The notes: generated from the letters alone by a model not told the origin. Counted from the first letter of the stretch, positions 20,501 through 29,013 are shown. The stretch is 29,331 bases of DNA from Ectocarpus siliculosus (GCA_000310025.1 FN648599.1:98153-127483), one strand, 5' to 3'. Translations and numbers: made by a program.

Positions 20501-21743
20501 AAACAGTCATCGCGGCCGGGCCAACTGATGTCCCGCAGAGGACAATCAGTTGCACTCTATGTTGCCCCGTCATGGAGCAGTTTACGTGACAACTCTAATG
20601 ACAAGGGTGTGGCCATGGCGTCGTTTTCGCAACGCACGCGGCACCTGACCGTTTCCTACCGTTGCCGTTGCCGCTGCCGCTGCTGCTGCTGCTGCTGCTC
20701 GGGGCTTGGCCGCACAACAACTCGAGTGTGAAAAACAAAAACCACGCGCTCGGGGCAAGGTATTTTTCCTACTAATCTCGAGAAACGAAAATTGCATGAC
20801 AGGCCGTCATGAACGGCACAAGATATTCACGAGTCGTCTCGGTGAAAGGCACTTCACCCACACCTTCGGCAACGAGGGATACAACGTGGAACACTGCTGC
20901 TGCGATTTGGCCGTGCGAGCGAGGCTCTCGCGAGAGAGTCGCATAAAAACCCATCTGGACATCAACAATAACTTTATGCCTGATGTTTGCGTCCTTCAAA
21001 CAATACGCAGGTACTGATGTGACGTTCACATGCGGATTCTGCCGCAGGCAAGGGCGAGGGTTGTGTTTGCACCACGGGTCGCATACAGCTCGTAATCTGT
21101 ACCGAATCGCCTGGCTACGTCCCGTGTACCACCCACGGGACCAACATATAGCTGTGCCCAACTACCACATGGATATAGCCGACCCACGTGCCAACACTGC
21201 TGTACTTCTTCATCCCGTGCAAACGCAAGGTTCGGGCGGGAAGGCGTGACGAGCAAACAAGTGCTTTCGCATCCAGCCCGCGGGAGGGCAAAAAGGCACG
21301 TGAACAAGTAAAATGGGCTTGTCTCCTGGGACAGGAGAGCTCAAGATGGTGCACAAACGGTACTGGTACGTTGTGGGCACCCTTTTCAGAATTGAGCACC
21401 ATGGGTATGTGCGTAGTAACCTGTCGTGGGCGCCGCCGGCCAAACCCCTAGACAACCAAAAATATATCGTTCGAGACTTGGACACACTCCCGCCCGGGAG
21501 GATACTTGACGGTACCACGTGCAACACTCGGAGGCGGCAGCCCGGCCACACCGAAAAACGCTGCTGTCGACAACAAGAAGGCGCCGCACAAAGAAGAGGT
21601 CCCTCCAAAAGTCGGTAAGATAAGATGCGTCGTTGGCTGTACGCACACACCTGGTTGAGCTCTGAGACAGAGCTCTTGAGATTCTTCTTGGTGAGGTTGG
21701 TCACGAGGTACCGTATCTGCCAGAAGATGGGCGACGCGAACAT
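269..21743 (-). CDS. CNOT1: NOT1/CNOT1, scaffold of the CCR4-NOT deadenylase complex (3' end off window)
   Basis: CNOT1 is the large cytoplasmic scaffold on which the CAF1/CCR4 deadenylases, CAF40, NOT2/NOT3 and the CNOT10/11 module assemble; it drives mRNA deadenylation and translational repression. I recognised it from conserved blocks that run in the same order as in animal CNOT1: YLVTNLTKKN, NSYFQRIY, NLFDEYRFF, RSLLKNLG, PPNPW, FEIEMLCQK, VTCKEPL, ERFFRV. Exons, in transcript order: 21743-21651, 19043-18927, 18190-17974, 17473-17259, 16486-16022, 15269-15120, 14688-14521, 14274-13990, 13678-13421, 12631-12395, 12108-11866, 11386-11303, 11041-gap, 10232(?)-9648, 9326-9174, 8794-8660, 8081-7884, 7354-7220, 6838-6509, 6458-6177, 5776-4988, 4423-4280, 3849-3679, 2875-2642, 2347-2222, 1669-1529, 1186-1067, 436-269. 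All frames join with consistent phase. About 2,270 residues are visible. The C-terminal Not1 domain (roughly 500 residues in animals) is missing to the left. Identity is very secure; a few splice sites are alternatives, noted in the block entries. Confidence 0.95.
1482..1500. repeat. Poly(C) tract in NOT1 intron 25
   Basis: A 19-base C run (poly-G on the transcribed strand) just downstream of the exon 25 donor. Confidence 0.95.
2118..2172 (+). repeat. Dispersed intronic repeat, copy B
   Basis: Contains GAGGTCAATGGTCTAACGAC and TACGGCATGCACGGCTATGA. It lies in NOT1 intron 24, about 50 bases from the donor at 2221. Confidence 0.6.
2591..2630. repeat. (CCAAA)8 pentanucleotide repeat
   Basis: Eight perfect CCAAA units. 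On the coding strand this is TTTGG, lying about 12 bases inside the GC-AG intron that follows exon 23. Confidence 0.95.
3429..3615. repeat. Imperfect direct duplication in NOT1 intron 22
   Basis: Copies at 3429-3500 and 3550-3615, 121 bases apart, share a GGACT...TGCCA start, the core CTCTGACCTGTGGATA and a TCGAGTTA end, with scattered differences. Confidence 0.85.
4219..4275 (+). repeat. Dispersed intronic repeat, copy C
   Basis: Contains GCATGGCCAACGGTCTAGCC and AAAACACGAGCACCTCGCCC. It abuts the NOT1 exon 21 donor (4279). Confidence 0.55.
4494..4614. repeat. (GA)n / (GATA) compound microsatellite
   Basis: About 120 bases of GA with GATA and GGGA variants. On the NOT1 coding strand it is a long CT tract, about 70 bases upstream of the exon 21 acceptor. 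Confidence 0.95.
4988..6458 (-). CDS. CNOT1: NOT1 exons 19-20: CAF40/CNOT9-binding domain (DUF3819)
   Basis: Exons 6458-6177 and 5776-4988 encode the CN9BD/DUF3819 domain, which in animals forms a three-helix bundle that binds CAF40 (CNOT9). Visible blocks are YVTINPNLEVFAAQPQL, DRAIREIIQPVVERSVTIA, TSKELVQKDFAMEADENKMR and AAHLMVSNLAGSLALVTCKE. Exon 20 (263 codons, the longest intact exon) goes on through PGGLRPQQLLVYEAFQRVP, then a Gly/Ser/Pro-rich disordered insert (about 5340-5160), then a helical segment. The start of exon 19 is uncertain: in-phase acceptors exist at 6459 (giving a 50-nt intron) and about 27 nt further on. Confidence 0.93.
6509..9326 (-). CDS. CNOT1: NOT1 exons 14-18: MIF4G domain that docks CAF1
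   Basis: Exons 9326-9174, 8794-8660, 8081-7884, 7354-7220 and 6838-6509 encode the middle MIF4G domain, which in other eukaryotes binds the CAF1 deadenylase (CNOT7/8). Landmarks in order: VNPPEGVMDRIHFVINNVTT, WLANYLVVKRICTQPNFHDL, SERSLLKNLGSWLGKITLGR, VTPFVAKILEG, KPPNPWIMGLF and LKMNIKFEIEMLCQKF. All are strongly conserved with animal CNOT1. The last exon ends in an Ala/Gly-rich disordered tail that is longer than the structured core needs. Every junction is phase 0. The donor of exon 14 lies inside a GT microsatellite, and the donor of exon 17 is duplicated in the following intron. Confidence 0.95.
6926..7002. repeat. (GA)n microsatellite
   Basis: A pure GA tract of about 77 bases. It is CT on the coding strand, about 90 bases upstream of the exon 18 acceptor. 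Confidence 0.95.
7087..7229. repeat. Direct duplication spanning the exon 17 splice donor
   Basis: Copies at 7087-7146 and 7168-7229 share CCAGACACGACT, GACGAC and CAACACAACGCACC. The right copy includes the last ten bases of exon 17 and its donor; the left copy lies wholly in intron 17. Confidence 0.85.
9155..9173. repeat. (CA)n at the exon 14 splice donor
   Basis: A short CA run that on the coding strand reads GTGTGTGT and begins exactly at the donor of exon 14. Confidence 0.9.
9648..10232 (-). CDS. CNOT1: NOT1 exon 13b: Gln/Gly/Ala-rich linker
   Basis: An open frame of 195 codons runs from a good acceptor (GTCCCGCTCTTGCAG ends at 10233) to a GTGAGG donor after 9648. It encodes a low-complexity linker with a glycine-rich part, a polyglutamine stretch at about 10030-9970 (CAG/CAA codons) and a Gly/Ala/Pro-rich tail. 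Animal CNOT1 has a comparable disordered, Gln-containing linker between the TTP-binding and CAF1-binding domains. The frame stays open upstream to the gap, so a single longer exon is possible. I prefer the acceptor at 10233 because the stretch between it and the gap has fewer G/C third positions than the other exons, and because the junction is then phase 0 like its neighbours. Confidence 0.7.
10358..10462. other. Assembly gap of 105 N inside NOT1
   Basis: A run of 105 N separates the TTP-binding exon from the Q-rich linker. It is flanked by very GC-rich low-complexity sequence. The coding frames on the two sides do not join across exactly 105 bases, so either the length is an estimate or splice sites lie inside it. 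Confidence 1.
10463..11386 (-). CDS. CNOT1: NOT1 exons 12-13a: TTP-binding-type domain
   Basis: Exon 12 (11386-11303) encodes a PPEEIESMANSYFQRIYTAE block. The next exon starts at 11041 with VIAMLERFKSS and runs to the assembly gap at 10462. Together they form the CNOT1 domain that in animals binds tristetraprolin. The ACMVHNLFDEYRFFHNYPEK and LGIALRYVLEALRR stretches match the family closely, as does FALEQFKGRLGEWPQYCSHI. After the domain the sequence becomes Gly/Ala-rich linker just before the gap. The acceptor at 11042 (GAAAAG before GTGATC) is weak but phase-consistent. The donor of this exon is probably hidden in the gap. Confidence 0.9.
11631..11732. repeat. Imperfect tandem duplication in NOT1 intron 11
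   Basis: Copies at 11631-11682 and 11686-11732 both start CATGGGC and share CCCCCTGCCCGGTACAA. Confidence 0.85.
11866..14688 (-). CDS. CNOT1: NOT1 exons 7-11: central N-terminal HEAT region
   Basis: Exons 14688-14521, 14274-13990, 13678-13421, 12631-12395 and 12108-11866, all separated by phase-0 introns, continue the N-terminal arm. Landmarks include LDWVAVAKALDHERFNIPDQ (animal counterpart: an ELDHPGFQIRD block), WLSLDLVASLLSLANDTELY, YQCPELLLLALAAV and LDKWGAERLGRKDREVFAARV. Exon 7 could start at 14688 (AAAG acceptor after a long pyrimidine tract) or at a later in-phase CAG; the first is preferred because the pyrimidine tract ends there. Exon 10 carries a short proline-rich insert (TPNAPQPPSPLPPL). 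Function is by family: helical solenoid scaffold. No catalytic residues are expected. Confidence 0.88.
12727..12785 (-). repeat. Dispersed intronic repeat, copy D (inverted)
   Basis: The minus strand reads TATGGTCTAACGACTACCGC and then GCATGAGTCCACCCC, closely matching copy B but in the opposite orientation. It lies near the 3' end of NOT1 intron 9. Confidence 0.6.
13907..13936. repeat. (CAA)10 microsatellite in NOT1 intron 8
   Basis: Ten CAA units (TTG on the coding strand), about 50 bases inside the donor of exon 8. Confidence 0.95.
15120..21743 (-). CDS. CNOT1: NOT1 exons 1-6: N-terminal helical repeats
   Basis: Exons 21743-21651, 19043-18927, 18190-17974, 17473-17259, 16486-16022 and 15269-15120 encode the N-terminal HEAT/MIF4G-like helical region, which in animals binds the CNOT10-CNOT11 module. 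The ATG at 21743-21741 gives MFASPIFWQIRYLV, about the same distance from the conserved YLV..LTKKN block as in animal CNOT1. An in-frame TAG lies 15 codons upstream (21791-21789). The alternative is that this TAG is a splice acceptor after a C-rich tract, with a further 5' exon. Later landmarks are ELYGEDARVFLLQCLVEE, RPNFVSAICRALEG, FCRALKLSPQQQVAVALGL and DERQVAQVMTMLANN. Exon 5 holds a Gly/Ser/Gly-Gly low-complexity insert (about 16260-16420) not expected from the animal protein. The junction between exons 3 and 4 (18190-17974 and 17473-17259) is the only phase-1 junction seen in the gene. Confidence 0.9.
15726..15836. repeat. Imperfect tandem duplication in NOT1 intron 5
   Basis: Copies at 15726-15778 and 15781-15836 share GTGTGT, GTACA, CCGTC, TACAAAAAA and AATCAAAACCAC. 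Confidence 0.9.
17506..17602. repeat. (TG)n plus (GTT)n microsatellites in NOT1 intron 3
   Basis: A TG run (17506-17545), a T run, then a GTT run (17581-17602), all within about 130 bases of the exon 4 acceptor. Confidence 0.95.
19044..21650 (-). other. NOT1 intron 1 (2.6 kb)
   Basis: This is by far the longest intron of the gene; the others are about 50-800 nt. It starts GTGTGT at 21650 and ends CAG at 19046-19044. It contains a CTG microsatellite (20679-20699) and a G run near 19122-19131. I see no nested gene, RNA gene or recognisable transposon. First introns often hold regulatory sequence, but nothing here shows that directly. Confidence 0.75.
20679..20699. repeat. (CTG)7 microsatellite in NOT1 intron 1
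   Basis: A CTG run preceded by degenerate CCGTTG/CCGCTG hexamers. It is intronic, so it does not encode glutamine. Confidence 0.9.
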
Positions 21744-21813
21744 ATCTCCCTCTAACACCGCTGGCAAAGCTGGACGCCCCCCGTGCACCTACAGAAGCGA
21801 GCAACAACATAAA

Positions 21814-21831
21814 GGGGGGGGGGGGGGGGGG
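21814..21831. repeat. Poly(G) tract upstream of the NOT1 start
   Basis: An 18-base G run (poly-C on the coding strand) about 70 bases upstream of the NOT1 ATG, followed on the coding strand by a TTGTTGCTCGCTTCTGTAG stretch that looks like a splice acceptor. Confidence 0.9.
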
Positions 21832-24800
21832 CGGAGGCAGAGAAAAACAGTTACCGCCACCGTAGACGTGGCTACAAAAATGAACGAGCTTGATGAGGTA
21901 GGTCTAAGAGCTTACACGTCACGTACCGCCGAATATTATTCGATGCAGAATGTGCGTACCAGAAGACAACTGGATCCGACCGCACAAGAGATATATTGTA
22001 TAGAGTTGAGGTTTCATGACAAAGGTGGGTAACTTAAAAAAGCACAGCAGTCTCTCGAGGAAAAACAGGCGAGTGTGTGTTGTGTTCATGTGTCGAGAGC
22101 ATCTGGGGTGATGACGCGATTGTTCAGGGTGCCATCTGTCTGAAAATGTCTTCGGTGGGCGACAACGTGGCTGCCGGGGGGTAAAATTCACCATAATAAC
22201 CTTAACCTGCTGAAGGCACGGTCCAGTCCAAAAAAGGGGACCAAGGAGGAAGCGTGTGCCTGCTTTTCTCTGCAATCAGTGTCGACCGCTCTACAGAACT
22301 GGTTGGCCAATCAAAGGCCGACAGCAGTCTTTGACCGGAAGAGACAAAAATGCTCAACGCCTCGCCACAAATGCGGGCTCCGCCTTGGGGATGTTTACCA
22401 AGATCATCGTGAAACGGAGATTGATGTGCAAAAGCAGCACATGGCCGCAGCAGCACCATAAGCGGAAGTGTCCGTGGGTGCGCAGGTAGATCCGTTGGGT
22501 GGTTTGACTTGGGCGTCGTCGCCCGAACGAACGGGCTAGCTTTATAACATGGTATAAAAAAAAAAAGTGGATAAAAAAACTGGTGTGGTATCAGTCTTTC
22601 TTGACGAAAACACGCCAACCTCGGTTATCACCAACACTACAGCTCTACAATTGCGGTTGTCTTTCTGTTAATAGTCGGGAAAGAGAAGAGATGAGGGAGG
22701 GGGGGGGGCAGCGAGAGACGTGGGGTGGGAGAGAAAGAGAAAGAAAGGGAGCGAGGGAGAAAGGGAGGGAGTTTCGTCTATGGATAATTTATAATTTACA
22801 AACCGAGCGAAAGTACGTGCGGCATCGCATTTAGGGGCGAGAGGCGTCAAAAGCGTCAACAGCAGTGTCACGAGAGTGTGCTATTCCTCCCCGAGGCAGC
22901 GAATTGCGGGGAACGGGGGCACCGCCAGCGTGTTTACTCTCGTTTGATGATGCTCTGTACAAAAATGGGGTGGGATATTTACGGAAGGTGTGCAGTTGAA
23001 CCAGACCGAGGCACGCCAGACAACACAAGACTCAATAAAACCTTGGCAGCAGCTATCTGTATGTACATGAGCTATGCAAAACCTCAAAGGCGGGAAGCGG
23101 GCACTCTTCGTGCCCATGGTACAGCACGTAGACGACCGGAGGTGAACAAGACTGCTGGTTTGTTTCCTATTCATTTACAGCAGTAAATAAAACGGCAACC
23201 AAGGGACGGTGAGTGCAGCACAGCAGAGCAAATAACTTGCCGAAAAGAGAGACGAGATTTCCTCGCCTCCCCATTCAGAAGAGCAAAGCGAAACGTGAGG
23301 ATGCGAAGGGAACAATAAACAGCCCCGAACCCTGAGTAGCCCTCACGTACAACCACGCTGTTGAGCGTCGGGTACAGTCGTGTTTCAGCAGTGCTATCAC
23401 AACATGACCCACAAACTCCTTCCCCTCTGCCACTGAGAAGCCGATAATGAAGCGTTGTTGAGTGTAGACAAATGTAGCGATCCTCCCCGTCTTTGCGCTG
23501 GGAGCCGCGTCCACGAACAGCCACAGGCCGAGCTGCCACTTGGATCCCTACTTACTACGCGTCAAGAGGGAGAGACGTGCGCACGCGTATCCGATTGCCG
23601 CCCCCCGGACGCTCACTCACGGCGCACAGCAACCAACAACCGCGCGCCAAATGCCGGCCCATCGTGCCCTTGTGTGAAAAGGTCACGATAGACGGAGGCG
23701 AAAAAAAATAGGGGTAGGAATCCGCGCGCGCGCGTCCCAGCAAAGAGAGAAGAGGCGGCGCCCACCACGGGCAGGGCGTGTCCACGAGCCTCACCTACAC
23801 ATGACGTTCTTCTTCGTTTCCTCCTTTCAATGTTGGTCCTCTCCTCTCCGCTCCTCCTCTCTTCTCTCGCTCTGACGCTCTCTCTCTCCGAGATTCCTTG
23901 TGGCGCCGCGTGTAGCAGAGGTCTCTCGCGCTCCAGAGAAATCGAAAAGCCTTCCAGATATATATGCGGGAATACCCGCAGAGGAATTCTGCGGGCCTGT
24001 CATTTTTGTTTGCCAGAATGACGAAAGAATGTTCATGTTCCTTGTGCAGATAGACGTAGGTGCAGATATCCACACATCCACACATCAATGTGCCCCGTTA
24101 GGATCACTCCATCAGGATAAACTCGGGATGGGTTTAATGCAGTAATACCTTGTCAGTGCTCTCTACCTACATATACATCAGCAGTCATACAATATTTACT
24201 TTCCCACTTTGATTTGACTAATATTGTGCACCCAACGGCTTTCCAATCTATCGACAGTTTACTTCATCCACATGATGAATACTTCGGTATGTACATAGTT
24301 GAGTTGTCCAGACTACCTCCACCGCCGTCGTATGTGTAGACAAGCGAATTTAGCGTGCATCCTGACCACGACGTTTTGATATTCTCCAGCTTGTATATAT
24401 ACTGCCTGCCATGGAAGAGCTTTATTGATGGAGAGTTTTTCAAATCGTTCAATGGCGGCGGTAGGAAATTACATTAGCAATCGAGGTCAGGACGTGAGGA
24501 CACAACGTGCTCGTATTTTAGACGTCGTCGATTACCCCTCTCTCGCAAAAAACATACTACAACAATGATGCAGGGTGTTGATAGGCAGTATCCAAGACGT
24601 TGAAAATGGACCCGCGGCTGACCATTCACCCCCCCCCCCTTGAACGCGTTTTCTTTTTTGTGTGCTTCCCCCGCTCCGTGTCACTCAAACGATGAGATAA
24701 GATCAATTGAGTCTTACAAGAATTCACCGCAGCACTCTTCGGTACTCCATCGCACAGGACTAAGGTCACCAGCATCACATCTCATTTTTTTCATCGAAAT

Positions 24801-25981
24801 CGACGACGTACGTACGTACCTACAGTAGGCGCGCCACCTAAAAATAAAGAACCTGGTGGTGCTCAACGAAGACCTAACATGGTCAATGTTGGGTTTCCCC
24901 ACAGAATCTAGCCTGGTACCCACTGAGAGGTAATCACGTGGTGGCGCGCGAACTGTACATTACACACCACCATGTTGCACTACTATTTACTGCTGCTGTA
25001 CCACACAACAAAAACAGCTATCTTCGCCAATACTACACTGATGTAGGGCTATAACGCCTAAGAAACGATGAATAGTAGTCACAACAGTGGACGAAACTAC
25101 ATTAACTTCTGCGCGAACACCCCGCCACTCTGCAAGACACGAACAAACTCCCACGAGTTTCTTTCCTCGGCATGGAACCACACAAACACGCGTGCGATGC
25201 AAGCACACACACACAACAAGCAAGCGCTGGACATGAATGTCCAACTCGTCAACGGTCAACAAACAAGCAGAATAGTAATTCCTAGCCCGTTGCTGATCCC
25301 GACTTAAGCTCCCAGACAAATGCCAGCACAACGCACGTTCTCATCCAAACACGGAAGACAAACCTGTATTCGGAGGACAAAATGCTATTTACTAAGTCTG
25401 GGAAAGGTGCAAAAACACACGTACGTACTACTTCGAGTAGAAAATATACCAAACACTTCAAGACGTTGACATCGAACTCTGACCACCCCCCCACACACAC
25501 CACGTACAGCCTCACGGATCCTCGTACGCACTTGTACATACATACCAGACCACAGACACACGATTGACGTAGAACGTCCCCTTACTGCTCCACACAAATC
25601 TACACGACAAGTATCCAAGACGGTAAGACGGTCATCAAACACCGCAACGCCAACGGAAAAGACAAAAACTACCAACTCCCGGCTGACTTCCTGTTCTTCC
25701 GTACACAAACCAAAACACAGGGGAAAACCATACACCTTGGGCGACCTAACGCGCCCTGCTTCTGGCGTAAACACAGCTTCACCGTCAGTACTCGCCCCAT
25801 CTCATGGCAAAAGTCTCCTGGAACGTAACGCCTCTGTCCCCGGCGTCGTCCAAGGACTCGCCCACAAAAACAGCAGAGGCAACGACAACACACACCGACC
25901 CCTCTTGGGGTGTTTTCTTGGGCCGACTTGTACTGCTGCAGGGTCATTAACCTGAGATTTCTACGATAAAAGCAACAACTC

Positions 25982-26016
25982 CCCACACCCACACCCACAC
26001 CCACACCCACACCCAC
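25982..26016. repeat. (CCCACA)n hexamer repeat
   Basis: Nearly six CCCACA units, downstream of the channel gene. Confidence 0.9.
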
Positions 26017-26370
26017 AGCACGGGGTTCGCACCTACCGCGGTACTTTTTGAAGACTGGATTTTGTTATTGGCCCACCGGTCATTTCAGCGCCGTCGTACC
26101 AAATGGAAGAAAGACATGAGACCAGTCCCCGCAACACACATCTGTGTCACCTGGCCGAAGAAACGCAGGTTTGACCTCACTGCCTAGGGTGTGCGCGATC
26201 ACTCGCACGGCCACGGCATTTGCCTCACACGAATGATCACGAATCCATTTCGACATAGAGAAGCCATGGTTCTTAGTCTACCCCTAATGGAGAAGCCGCA
26301 ACATGTAAGGACTCTCGAACTATTCCTCCATATAAGTACTTCCTATCCCTACACACACCTACCCACCCCT

Positions 26371-26408
26371 CAACGACCACGACATGTACGGCTATGAGCA
26401 CCCCCGTG
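26371..26408 (+). repeat. Dispersed repeat, copy E (partial)
   Basis: Contains CGACATGTACGGCTATGAGC followed by a C-rich stretch, matching the second half of copy B. It lies about 180 bases downstream of the channel stop codon. Confidence 0.5.
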
Positions 26409-26587
26409 AACCACCCGTTTTTGACCGTACTCCCTCGCCCAGCACGGTAACTTTCGCGCTGTCGCCGTTATCCAGCGTACCAAACGTAATCACGTTCCTG
26501 AATGGCGTCCTCTACTCCTCTTCCGATTCCTTCTCTCGTCGCACAAGCCGTGCTCTCCTCCGCTCCGCCATATTGGCGCCCGCACAC

Positions 26588-29013
26588 CTAGCGCCCGGTT
26601 TCCCCTCCCAAAAACGCCTCCCGCACGTTGAAGGCCTCCGCCTCCCCGACCTTCTGCGCGACGAGCGGCTGCGCGGGCAGGGTGTAGCTGATGCCGTGGC
26701 GGTTGCACTCCCTCGCGAGCAGCTTGTGGAACAAGCTCGAGTTGCCGAAGCGCCGGCCCATGTTGGCGCTGTTCTCGCGCTGCTGGCACAGGACGAACAC
26801 CGACAGCCGGTTCCCGTCGGTGAGCCCCTTGATCTGGAAGTCTACCGTGTCGGGCAGCAGGCCGCCCAGGCCGTGCTTGTGGCGGTGGCGCCCGCGCTGG
26901 GTTTGGATTTGTGTAGGCGACCGGGCGGGCAAGGATAACGGCGGTGCGAACGGACCATGAGTTCATTTCCATGCCGGTGAGACGGCGGGGGGGTGGGGGG
27001 GGCAGTGCAAGAAGAAGCTAAGCACGAAAAAACACGATAGATAACAAGATCGCTGGTGTGTTGAATACGAGATTCTTCTTGGTTGTAGTGTCTTGGTTGT
27101 CCTAATGTCACTGGAACATCTGTCCATATTTTCTCCGTTCTACTTCTTGATGGGCTGGCTCTGAATTAGATGACGACGTCGTGGCCGAGTAATTGCGGTT
27201 GCCACAACGCTGCCGCCATGCAGCTGCCGTAGAGTCGGGGGGGGGGAAGGGGGGAGTACTACCGATCTCCGTGCGACGCGAACAGCCCTCTTTCCAGACA
27301 ACAGCCACGGATAGAAAACAAAAAACAACGCTCACCCGCAACCCGGCCGCGATTCCGCTCTTCATCTGATCGAGCTTCTCCATCGGGGTGTCCACCGAGA
27401 CGGCGATCATGGTGTGGTGCAGGTAGCGGCTGGACCGCCACTGGTTGCGGATAGCCTTCTTGGCCATGATGTTGTTGGCGATGAGGGTCGCCTGCCCGTC
27501 CCAACGCCGGAACACCTGCGCGGATAAGGACGGAACGGTGGATGGAGGGACCGGGAATGGGAGAAGGGGGGAGAGGGGGGGTATTCAACACCGGTGCGCG
27601 GTGTGTATGCAGCAAAGCATCAGAACGGCTGGTTGTATTGTACAAGTAGTCTTTCAGAAAGACGGACCCTCGCTCGCACGCCCTACAAGCGGCGTCAAGT
27701 TTCAGCCGACTGGACTGGTAAGACGCGTGGGGAGACAGGGTGTTTTGGACCGCCTTCACGCGGTCAACAAGTTAACGAGGAAAATAGAACAGGGAGGGGG
27801 TACGCAGACTCTAATTCCCTGGCCCCAACCCTAGCTCAACTTCCCCGACTAAAATTTTATCCAACATGTTCATACAATATTGCACAATACGAAAAACCCT
27901 GCGAGGGCAACTGTGTGTCTGTGTGGCACCACGGGTTCTCATTACGAGGCATGCAGTACGACACGATATCAGGGTTTGTGTGAGAGCTTCCCACGGGTGC
28001 TGTACAGCAATGCAGGCACGCGCGGGCAGGGACGACGCGTCAAGAGAAAGGGGGGAGGGGGGGCAAGCAAGCACGAAACTTAAAAAATCTCTCACCGTGG
28101 TGAGCATGTTGATCCTGGTGACGATGTACCAGTCCTCGCCACCGGTGTCATCCACGAAGTACACCGGGTCTCCCACGTCGTACGCCCTGCACGAAGAGTA
28201 GTTCGTGTCAAAATACGAACACCAGGGAGGGGGGGGGATAAAGGTTGAGGTTAGCCCCGCAAAAGAACGCCCCACAGCAGTAGTAGCAGACAGACCCGCA
28301 TTGTCCTTGTCCATCCCAACCTCTCAAGCGATATTCTTTATTTCGGTTCCTTTAGCCCCATGCCCAAAGGCGACTAGGTGGAATGCAAGGCATGGCGGTC
28401 ACACATCCTTTGAGCGTCAAAGCCTGGTTTTGGTTGGGGTAGGGTAGAGGAGTTTTCTCGTGGAGATGACAAAGCTCTGAGCGGCTTGACCTTTGGTTCC
28501 AGTTATCGGTACGAGGAACAGAAAACAACTTGTCTCTGTGAAATAAAGAAAACAAAAAAAAAACGTGAAAGGTAAAAGAAAGCAAGACATCCGACGGGGG
28601 GTGTTTCTCGTCCAATCTAACAGAGCATCAGGGAAACACCTTAGGGAGATCCGAGGTCGAGACCATACCATAGTGAGATCGCAGGTCGAGACCATCCTTT
28701 GGTACAAGCGACACCACTACCGACGACTCGCGAAACGCAACTACCGTCTTCTCGTACTTCAGCAGCCACGCACACATACATGGAGAAGAAGGATAAGAAG
28801 CATAGGTTTGACTGCACACAGCAGCCTTGGGTTATTGCGACCCGGGAATTAACAGCTCTTTTCGGGCCCCACGGAAAACCAAGGTGGGAGAGCCAAAGCA
28901 GGGGTAGCACGGGGGGGGATTTTTTATTTCGTGACGAACAGGAAGACGATTGTTTCGAAGAAGGCCGAGGGGGAGCTCCCGAACAGGAAGGAAAACGCCA
29001 CCCCCAGCGAGAG
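26588..29013 (-). CDS. MscS-like mechanosensitive ion channel, C-terminal half (5' part off window)
   Basis: Four exons match the MscS/MSL small-conductance mechanosensitive channel family, membrane proteins that open under lateral tension to release osmolytes. Exon A (about 29013-28928) encodes LSLGVAFSFLFGSSPSAFF and ETIVFLFVTK, the pore-lining TM3 region. Exon B (28186-28096) has AYDVGDPVYFVDDTG and ITRINMLTT-like residues, the PYDVGD-type start of the cytoplasmic beta domain. Exon C (27515-27336, 60 codons) has VFRRWDGQATLIANNIMAKK and AVSVDTPMEKLDQMK. Exon D (26896-26588) holds the C-terminal alpha/beta part (DTVDFQIKGLTDGNRLSVFV) and ends in TAG at 26590-26588. Donors after B and C are GTGAGA and GTGAGC; acceptors are CAG. 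The A-B junction needs phase 2, but no GT donor is present in the right place. The start of exon A is uncertain, and the upstream transmembrane exons must lie to the right. Resemblance is closest to plant MSL-type channels; subcellular location cannot be read from this fragment. Confidence 0.85.
28187..28927 (-). other. Intron between channel exons A and B
   Basis: About 740 nt. The acceptor GTGCAG at 28187 is clear; the donor side is not, because exon A runs into a TAA (28926-28924) with no GT at the expected position. It contains a short direct duplication at 28646-28698. Confidence 0.6.
28646..28698. repeat. Short direct duplication in a channel-gene intron
   Basis: GAGATC followed by AGGTCGAGACCAT occurs at 28646-28669 and again at 28675-28698 with small differences. 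Confidence 0.8.

Larger units (their letters stand above)
21744..26587. other. Intergenic region between NOT1 and the channel gene
   Basis: About 4.8 kb with no recognisable coding sequence on either strand. It should contain the promoter and 5' UTR of NOT1 at its left end and the 3' UTR and polyadenylation site of the channel gene at its right end; I cannot place these exactly. It is AT-richer than the exons. Visible items are an 18-G run (21814-21831) just upstream of the NOT1 start, a GA-rich stretch (about 22676-22770), a C run at about 24631-24640, a hexamer repeat (25982-26016) and one dispersed-repeat copy (26371-26408). Confidence 0.7.

Noticed and set aside
23827-24145. Overlapping frames on both strands near 23.8-24.1 kb
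   Set aside because: No conserved motif and no splice support; partly built on a CT/GA-rich stretch.
24264-24452. Minus-strand frame of about 62 codons with balanced composition
   Set aside because: It looks less like noise than most, but it has no recognised family, no clear ATG or splice context, and lies in the putative 3' UTR or intergenic region.
25982-26016. CCCACA array as telomere-like sequence
   Set aside because: The unit does not match the TTAGGG or TTTAGGG types, and the array is short and internal to the contig.
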